A stretch of DNA of 64,000 bases, from assembly GCF_002878395.1 (NCBI RefSeq), contig NC_061119.1:12743871-12807870 (forward strand), in the 5' to 3' direction. Positions within the stretch are counted from its first letter, which is position 1; each line of letters starts with the position of its first letter. Positions 57,541-64,000 of the stretch are shown here, piece after piece. The notes under the pieces were generated by a model. The model had not been told where the DNA came from and ran no database searches. It was given only the letters and a program-made list of their open reading frames with translations. Made by a program: the position numbers and the translations under genes. Source of the stretch: Capsicum annuum. Taxonomy: Eukaryota > Streptophyta > Magnoliopsida > Solanales > Solanaceae.

Positions 57541-58753
57541 TGATGTTGGGTGTATTTATACGTCTAAGCACCATAACTTACCCATGTTTTAGCTAAGTTT
57601 TGAGGATAAAATACATAATTCTTGCACTTTTAGTCTCTTTTTAGTTAAGTGAGCTGACCTATGTGATTAGCATGCTTTTTAGGTACTAATGAGGAAGATT
57701 ACAGCACTTTGGGGACCTGTGAACAGCAAAGGAAACTTCACATAAAAAGGAAAGCAGCTTTTGGACTGAATGTGATGTATGGGAACTTTTTCCCAGGCAA
57801 ACTCAATATTTTTAAATAGTTAAGGATGCAGTAGCAATTTATTAGAGAAGGATGTTATTAAAAGCCTTATGGCTGAATTTTTAGGGATTATTCACATTCT
57901 ATATTATTTTGAAAACAAGAAAAAGCGGCTTAGCTTGAGGACGGAGAGAGAGAAACGCTTTTTTCTCTTATTTTTCGCTATTCATCTTTATCACAAAGAT
58001 CGTTCTAAGTTTTGGTATGATGAATATTTCTATTTTGATTTCCGTTTTATTCATGAGTAGCTAAGTTTATTTGTTAGGATTATGCAAACCTTGTAGTATA
58101 CTCTCTATTGCTATGGGTTTTTGAATTTATGATGTGTTAATCCACTTATATCATTACTCTCTTCATTTTGATTGAATTCTCATGGTTGCAAACATAGGGA
58201 ATGCGCCATTATAGCAATAACTTGTTCGATAGAAAAGTTACTGTTTGGAAAAGAGATTGTGACAAGAAAATAGGGTTTCCAACCTCTATTTTACACGTTA
58301 ATGCCTTAGCAAGATTAACTTCTTGGAGAGTTCGTACAATTGGTTGTACACTTTGGATTCGAGAGAACTAAGCTGAATAAATCCTTGATGGTTGAGAAAC
58401 ACTTGGATTTAGAATTGGAATACGTCTCTCTATAAGTGCATGCATGTATAAAATCCATATTACTCATAGTTAATAGAGAAGTAGAAGCTACAAGGTAGAC
58501 ATAACCCTAATTTGTCATTATCTGTGATTAAATATTATTACACATATCATCTCATCATTACACTGATAATATTATTGTGCACCTAAACTGAAACCCCCCT
58601 TACCTTGGAACCTTCGATCAACAGTCTAATAATAATCGCAATACTTAGTGATCATAGTATTCCCTAAGGGATTCGACACCCAACCCAGTTGGGTTCTATA
58701 TTTGACAGCGACTGCTTGCACTTTCTAACGAGAGTTGTAATTTGGTCGTATCA
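57541..58753 (+). repeat. Athila 3' LTR
   Basis: It starts TGATGTTGGGTGTATTTATA and ends GGTCGTATCA, followed by the target duplication GTAGT. It retains the 15 bases missing from the 5' LTR. Confidence 0.93.
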
Positions 58754-58758
58754 GTAGT
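58754..58758. repeat. Athila target-site duplication, right
   Basis: GTAGT matches 46343-46347. Confidence 0.9.
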
Positions 58759-59330
58759 CAATCACACAAGCCCGAAACATATCATCCAATGTTTGAATAG
58801 TTCTCACTATTTGCCCATCTAAATGTGGATGAAAAGAAGAACTCGGACTAAACTTAGTCCCCAACCCTCACTGGAAGGACCACCAGAAGTGAGATGTAAA
58901 CTGTGTGCCATGGTCAGAAATAATCAAAATAGGAACCCCATGCATCTTTACAATCTCCTGAAGATACAACTTCGAATAATCCTCCACCGAAAAGGAAGTC
59001 CTTACCAGTAGAAAGTAAGCAGACTTCGTTATCCTATCTACGATGACCCAAATCAAATCAAATTAAATTGGTTTCGAGATCGAAAAAGACCGATAACAAA
59101 ATCCATATTGATTATCTCCTATTTCCATTTGGACAACTCAACTTTTCGATGTAATCCAGCAGGACTCATGTACTCAACCTTAACTTATTGACACACCATG
59201 CATTTGGCCACAAAACTAGCCACATCCCTTTTTATACCATCCCACCAATAGGTCTCCTTAAGATCATGATACATCTTTGTCGAGCTATTATGAACAATAT
59301 AGCGTGATTCATGCACCTCATCCAAAATCC
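58759..59330 (-). pseudogene. Chromovirus 3 integrase N-terminal/core part
   Basis: On the minus strand the open piece 58868-59056 reads WVIVDRITKSAYFLLVRT and ISDHGTQFTSHFW, the integrase core. The second catalytic Asp is in ISDHG; the first lies just upstream in a decayed region. A zinc-binding region is implied by the QCHACKWI-type debris near 59190. Athila splits the domain about 110 bp after ISDHG. Confidence 0.82.
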
Positions 59331-59331
59331 T

Positions 59332-60213
59332 CTACCGTAATCCATTGACATTAGGTACACACAACCTCATTTGGTACCAAAAAGTACCATCACCACTGAT
59401 ATCAAACACCACTACTGTTTGCCCACCAATATCACTCATGATTTTCATCAAGATAAGATCTATCACTTGTTTCTCCTTAATCTCTACACCAAAAGACAAT
59501 TGAACCACCTCTTGCACCATCTCACCACCATCTTTGGAGTCCAAGAGGTGAACTTCAAGATTAGCAAAGTAGTGAATATCCTTCACCAATTCTTGTTTTT
59601 CTTCTTCCACATGAACCAAACTCCCCGTGGACAACCCGCTAAGAGTATCAACAACCATGTTAGTATTACCTGGGTGGTAGTGAAGACTCATATCATAGTA
59701 CTTGAGAAGCTCAAGCCATATCCTTTGCCTAAGATTAAGCTTCTTCTATGTGAAAATGTACTATAGACTCTTATGATCAGAAAAGATATCTATGCGAACA
59801 CCATACAAGTAATGTCGCCAGGTTTTTAAAGCAAACACAATTGCCAACAGCTCTAAATTATGAGTAGGATAGTTCTTCTTATGCACCTTCAACTTCCTGG
59901 AAGTATAGGCAATCACCTTCCCATGCTGCATCAAAACACAACCAAAATCTACTCCAGATGCATCACAATAAATCACAAACCCCTCATTGTCTTTCGGCAA
60001 AGTCAGAATTAGAGCCGAAGTTAACCTATCCTTCAACTTCTTAAAACTCACCTCACAAGCATCTGACCAAGAAAACTTAACCTTCTTATGAGTTAACTTA
60101 GTCAAAGAAACCTCTATCGATGAAAAACATTCCATAAACCGCCTATAATACCCGGCTAAACCTAAGAAGCTCTGGATGTCGGATAGAGTCGTGGATCTAG
60201 GACACCCCTTCAC
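59332..60213 (-). pseudogene. Chromovirus 3 RNase H and connection
   Basis: The open minus-strand piece 59761-60213 reads [15 protein letters not shown] and the RNase H core [15 protein letters not shown], followed by [20 protein letters not shown] and [20 protein letters not shown]. The piece 59332-59691 starts at the RNase H end (LHYHPGNTNMVVDTLSGLS) and continues into the integrase linker. This is among the least damaged coding DNA in the element. Confidence 0.88.
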
Positions 60214-60960
60214 TGCAGTAACATTTTAAGGATAAACCATGATCCCCTTAGTCAAAAAAATATGATCCAAGAAAGTCATAGCATTCAACCAAAACTCACA
60301 CTTAGAGAACTTGGCATAAAACCGTTGTTCCTTTAAGGTTTGCAACACCACGCAGAGGTGATTAGAATGATCTACCTCACTCCTAGAATAAACCAAAATG
60401 TCATCAAAAATACCATGACAAAGAGATCCAAATACTACTTGAAAACTATGTTCAGAAGATCCATGAATGTTGCTGGGGCATTAGTCAATCCAAATGATAT
60501 CACCAAGAACTCAAAATGCCCATATCGAGTACGAAAAGCCATCTTAGGGATATCCACCTTCCTAATCTTAAGTTGATGATACCCAGACTGAAGATCTATC
60601 TTAGAAAAAAACTTGGCATCTTGTAACTTGTTAAATAGATCATCTATCATCGGGAGAGGATACTTGTTCTTGACCATCACCTTATTTAACTACCTGTAGT
60701 CAATTCACATTCAAAGGGAACCATCTTTCTTATGCACAAATAATATCGGTGCACCCCATGGAGAAATTCTAGGATGAATAAACCCCTTATCCAGAAGATC
60801 CTTAAGTTACTCCTTAAGTTTCCTCAACTCAGCTGAAGCCATTCTATAAGGAGGAATAGATATAGGATGAGTGTCCGAAAGCAAATCAATACCAAACTCT
60901 ATTTCCCTATCCAGAGAAACACTAGGAATATCATCTGAAAAGACCTCTAGAAACCTATTA
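60214..60960 (-). pseudogene. Chromovirus 3 reverse transcriptase
   Basis: Minus-strand 60435-60680 reads [20 protein letters not shown] with motif A ([12 protein letters not shown]) intact, then [20 protein letters not shown]. The motif C region, near 60390-60425, is broken by stops. The fingers/N-terminal part is decayed at 60700-60960. Confidence 0.86.
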
Positions 60961-61079
60961 ACCATAGGAACTGTAAAGAAGGACCTTACGAGCTAGAAAA
61001 CTGGACCAAGTAATAAAGATACCCTTTAATGATTAACCTTTAAGCTCTAAGGTAAGAAATAAATCTCTCCCTAGGAGCT

Positions 61080-61450
61080 AGAGAACCACCCTCTCATTTT
61101 ATCACCAGTTCGCCAAAAAAATTAAAGATAACCTTCCAGGTCCAATAGTCTAAAGATGCGTAATAGGAGTATAATCAATCCATACCCAAGATAACATTAA
61201 AATCCATCATCCTCAATTCAAACAGATCCACCAGGGTGTACTTATTACTAAAAGATACCACACACACCCTATAGAACCTTCTAGCAATAATCGAGTCTCC
61301 TACCAGGGTAGAAACAGAAAAAAATCCGAAATCACTTCAGGATTAAAAACAAAAGACATAGTCATATAAGGAGTCACATATAAAAGAGTATACCCCGGAT
61401 CAAGCAAACAATATACGTCATAAGAAAATAGTTGTAGCATACCAGTAACA
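61080..61450 (-). pseudogene. Chromovirus 3 protease remnant
   Basis: Minus strand shows LLDPGYTLLYVTPY at about 61370-61410, where DSG or DPGS is the usual catalytic site, and MDFNVILGMD followed by TGA (a former Trp) near 61185-61210. The spacing is right for a retroviral-type aspartic protease. Confidence 0.75.
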
Positions 61451-62757
61451 ATATCAGGTGATGCCTCGAATTCCTATTGGGATACTAAAGAATACAACCG
61501 GTTCTGACTAGCACTAGAACCAGGAGCAGTAACAAAAGCAGATGCAACACCACCAAGTGTAGGAGCAGAAGATGATGCCATAGGAACCTTATTCACCCTA
61601 TAGCGACCTTATTAATCGGATAATCCCTAAGCCGATGACCTGGCTGGCCATACCTGAAATATTTGTCCCTCCTTTCTTTATAATAAACCCAATGAGGTTG
61701 ACCATGGAATCGACAAAGAGGGCATGAATAGACTAACTAACCTTCACTCACCTGAGATTGAGCACCCTGTGCCCAAAAATTATCACCACCTTGATGAAAC
61801 CTATCTCCCGACTGCTTTGGGTAAGGAGCACTAGCAAAAGAGAAGGATCCCAAAGTTCCCCACTTTTTCTTCTGCCACTTACTGCCATCGAAACCACCCT
61901 GGGACTACGCACCTTCTTGATCAGAAAACCTGCTTCTCTTTTCCTGTCTATCCCTAGACTCCGCCTACCATCTTTTCTTATCCTTCACTTACTGCATATG
62001 GACAGTCGTCCGAGAAATGTCTATATCTTTAATAAGCAAAGCATTCTCGCTCTCGAAGATCAAATATCTATTCAACCCAGAAGCAAAGTTCCTCATTATC
62101 ATTTGCATGTCAGCCACCAAATCAGAAGTATACCTTAATAGCTGATGGAACTTCAAGGCATATTTCTTGACAGTCATTTTCCCCTAGTTGAGATTCACAA
62201 AATCCTCCATCTTATCTTCTCTCAACCTTTGAGGAAAGAAATAATCCAAGAAGGTATTAGAGAAGTCCTCCCATAAATCAGATTCTTCCACATCACCTCT
62301 ATCTCTGTCCCACTCCTTGTACCACTGATAAGTAACATCTTTGAGCTGATAAGCTGTAAAGTTTACCCTCTCCACATTGGTAGCCTACATCACCCAAAAT
62401 ATCTTTTCTATTTTATCTAAGAAGCCCTATGGATCCTTCACCATCTTTACTCCAGTAAAAGTATGAGGATTCATAAATTGGCCAACCCTTGTGGCCTTAG
62501 TAGAAAACCTACTAAATACATACCGCTCAGCCTAAGCAACAACCAACTAAGCAATAATATAAATAGATTAATGAAATTTTTTATTTATCACATTGCCTTA
62601 AGGGACTGAGGAGAATTGGTTGGATTAGGAGGAACCCCAGTACCATCCAAAATAAGACCTTGAGATAAAAAATATACCTCTGTCATAGGATGTACTGCTT
62701 CATCATTATCCCATATGGGATAGAAGAATTTCCTTGTTTTCCAGATCTATGAGGCAT
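61451..62757 (-). pseudogene. Chromovirus 3 gag with three knuckle cysteines changed to tyrosine
   Basis: The start ATG is at 62757 (MPHRSGKQGN). The core is open at 62184-62375 (LKDVTYQWYKEWDRDR, LDYFFPQRLRE) and 61989-62177 (KYALKFHQLLRYTSDLVADM, then MLIKDIDISRTTVHMQ-like). The CX2CX4HX4C zinc knuckle at 61620-61661 reads YFRYGQPGHRLRDY, with all three Cys codons (TGT/TGC) now TAT and the His kept. It cannot bind zinc. Several stops also break the frame. Confidence 0.87.
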
Positions 62758-62954
62758 CATCTGAAAGACAAACAAACAAGGACTAGAGAAGATTCCAGGA
62801 CTAAGACTCCAAGCTTGAAAATAGAATACCAAGGAAGTAAAACATTTCTAAATGTCTTACAACCTCTCTCTTATGAGTGTGGCATACTATACACCCCTAA
62901 AAGAGACTCTACTCGACACGGCTTCATGGACTCCCAGTTAACCATGAACCAAAA

Positions 62955-62966
62955 GCTCTAATAATA
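62955..62966 (-). promoter_or_regulatory. Primer binding site (initiator tRNA-Met type), chromovirus 3
   Basis: Minus strand TATTATTAGAGC corresponds to TGGTATCAGAGC with transitions and one transversion. It adjoins the 5' LTR. Confidence 0.7.
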
Positions 62967-62968
62967 AC

Positions 62969-64000
62969 TTTCACAACCTAAACCAGGGCCTAACAAAATG
63001 GGCATCCCAAGTCCAACTCAGATCGGAGACCACCCCCTGTTACCCAACCCAACCACCTTCTATAGCCTTCGATGGAATGAATTTCAAGCATTGAATAAGA
63101 TAGCATAAATACTCTCATGAAGACTCTAGGATATGGTCACAACCGTGACTGACCCAACCAAGTTCAACCGTACAAAACCAAACCAACCGTCCAACCATAT
63201 TAAACCAAACCAAACAACATAAACCATTCCATAACCAAATGTGTTCCAAAACATATAATGATAATAAATACCAAAATGTAATATGATGGAACAATCAATA
63301 AAATCATCTAATGATGTCAGTCCCAATACCAATACTAACGCTGACATCAATACCGATCCTGCCCATACCAACTCTCAAAAGAACCACAAAGCCTCTATCT
63401 AAAAGAGTAAAAATATTTGGTTAGGACATGCCCCCCAACCATGACCAAAACCAATATCTAAAATAAAAGTTTTTAATAATGTCCATAACATGAAATAGAG
63501 CCTTCTAAAATGACTGAAACTCACTACTTCAATCCAAGTTCTAATATCAAAATACAAATACTAGATAGGAAAATTAGAATGGCCTGTTCCTGCATAGCGT
63601 ATGTATACAGTTGCTAATATATGGGTTAATGAGTGATCGCTAGTATGAACTAAGGATAAGGATATAATGTCAGTTATAAAACCAAGTAAAACCATCCATA
63701 ATGCAATAATCATAAATATATATATAAGTATCGAAAAAGAAAACTGGGTTTAGTATGCATTTAAAATCTTTACATGGGGTTGTATCAGTGCCGTCCTAAG
63801 ATACCCATGGGCAATACAGGTTCAGCTCCCCCTGCTGAAAGGGACCCAGTGTATGTAGCCATACGAATAGGGAAGTATCCCATGGGATGACTAGTACATC
63901 TTTCAATATAAGGTGTGACATCATGCAAGCGGTTACTAAGACCTTACCTCATATCGGCAAATATAATTTTCCAATTTTCGTCCCCTAGGACCTCTATCTT
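62969..64000 (-). repeat. Chromovirus 3 5' LTR, truncated by window end
   Basis: On the + strand it begins TTTCACAACCTAAACCAGGG, matching TGTCACAACTCGAGCCAGGG of the other LTR at 43234, and stays collinear to the window end. About 1.2 kb more would lie outside. Confidence 0.85.

Larger units (their letters stand above)
46348..58753 (+). mobile_element. Full-length Athila-type LTR retrotransposon
   Basis: The 12,406-bp element has LTRs of 1198 and 1213 bp, perfect 5-bp duplications (GTAGT), and a TGGCGCCATTGCCGGGGA primer site. It carries gag-pol essentially in one frame, an extra ORF downstream of pol, and a terminal purine/GT-rich tract. It is inserted in the integrase of antisense chromovirus 3. 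By hand I count about 39 substitutions between the LTRs (roughly 3%). At 1.3e-8 changes per site per year that would mean something over a million years. Gag, protease, RT, RNase H and integrase are all recognisable, but several stops and frameshifts mean it is no longer autonomous. Confidence 0.93.
43234..64000 (-). mobile_element. Chromovirus 3, antisense, split by the Athila element and cut by window end
   Basis: Read on the minus strand from the right: 5' LTR (62969 and beyond), primer site, gag, protease, RT, RNase H, integrase, [Athila insertion 46348-58753], rest of integrase and C-terminal region, polypurine tract, 3' LTR (43234-45447). The two halves of integrase join across the Athila element when one copy of GTAGT is removed. 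Excluding Athila, the part in the window is about 8.4 kb. Gag is of the same general gypsy type as chromovirus 1 but distinct. Confidence 0.88.

Noticed and set aside
1..64000. tRNA, rRNA or organelle-derived inserts
   Set aside because: I looked for these and saw no convincing sequence; the tRNA-like matches are primer binding sites of retrotransposons.

Overview
This is a plant nuclear window, almost certainly Solanaceae. The evidence is the RTE-type LINE whose 3' end runs into (TTG)n, the Ogre/Tat, Athila, Tekay-like chromovirus and Sirevirus-like copia elements, and an AT-rich background. I cannot choose between pepper, tomato, potato and tobacco. No intact protein-coding host gene is visible. 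The only host-type locus is an eight-exon fatty acyl-CoA reductase of the MALE STERILITY 2 (MS2) class at 22.8-27.1 kb. It is broken by an in-frame stop in exon 5 and by a frameshift with a shortened C-terminus in exon 8.

Left part (1-18,060): the 3' half of an RTE LINE (1-1731) is followed by a 1.3-kb solo LTR (1915-3210). Next comes a complete but pol-less Ogre/Tat-type element (3253-18055) with LTRs of about 2.1 kb, an arginine-tRNA-type primer site, decayed gag and 5-bp target duplications ATACT. A second, 5'-truncated RTE LINE (about 9860-12597) sits inside it, and its 3' internal region is largely minisatellite (44-bp and 41-bp units).

Middle (18,061-27,381): non-coding DNA holds a 1406-bp Mutator-type MITE with tandemly duplicated terminal inverted arms and a perfect 9-bp target duplication (19992-21397). 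Decayed foldback-like repeats lie between it and the FAR pseudogene. The pseudogene keeps a TATA box and canonical GT-AG introns.

Right part (27,382-64,000): this is a nested retrotransposon stack. A Sirevirus-like copia element (27382-33053) is cut in its RNase H by chromovirus 1 (33054 to about 39857). That one is joined abruptly to an antisense Athila gag fragment (about 39858-40440), an unassigned stretch, and a second chromovirus pol fragment (40791-43233). An antisense chromovirus 3 (43234 to beyond the window end) lies in what looks like the 3' LTR of chromovirus 2. A full-length Athila element (46348-58753, duplication GTAGT) has split its integrase. The Athila copy is the youngest large insertion. 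Its LTRs differ at about 3% by my hand count, and it carries gag-pol plus a downstream ORF resembling the 'putative plant transposon protein' family.

Nothing here works as a pathway. The elements record successive insertions followed by decay dominated by C-to-T/G-to-A change, seen as Gln, Arg and Trp codons turned to stops and zinc-knuckle cysteines turned to tyrosines. Two things look most worth a second look: the FAR pseudogene, whose stop could be skipped by a 3' splice site 18 bases downstream, and the Athila extra ORF with its GC-rich 86-bp palindromic array.
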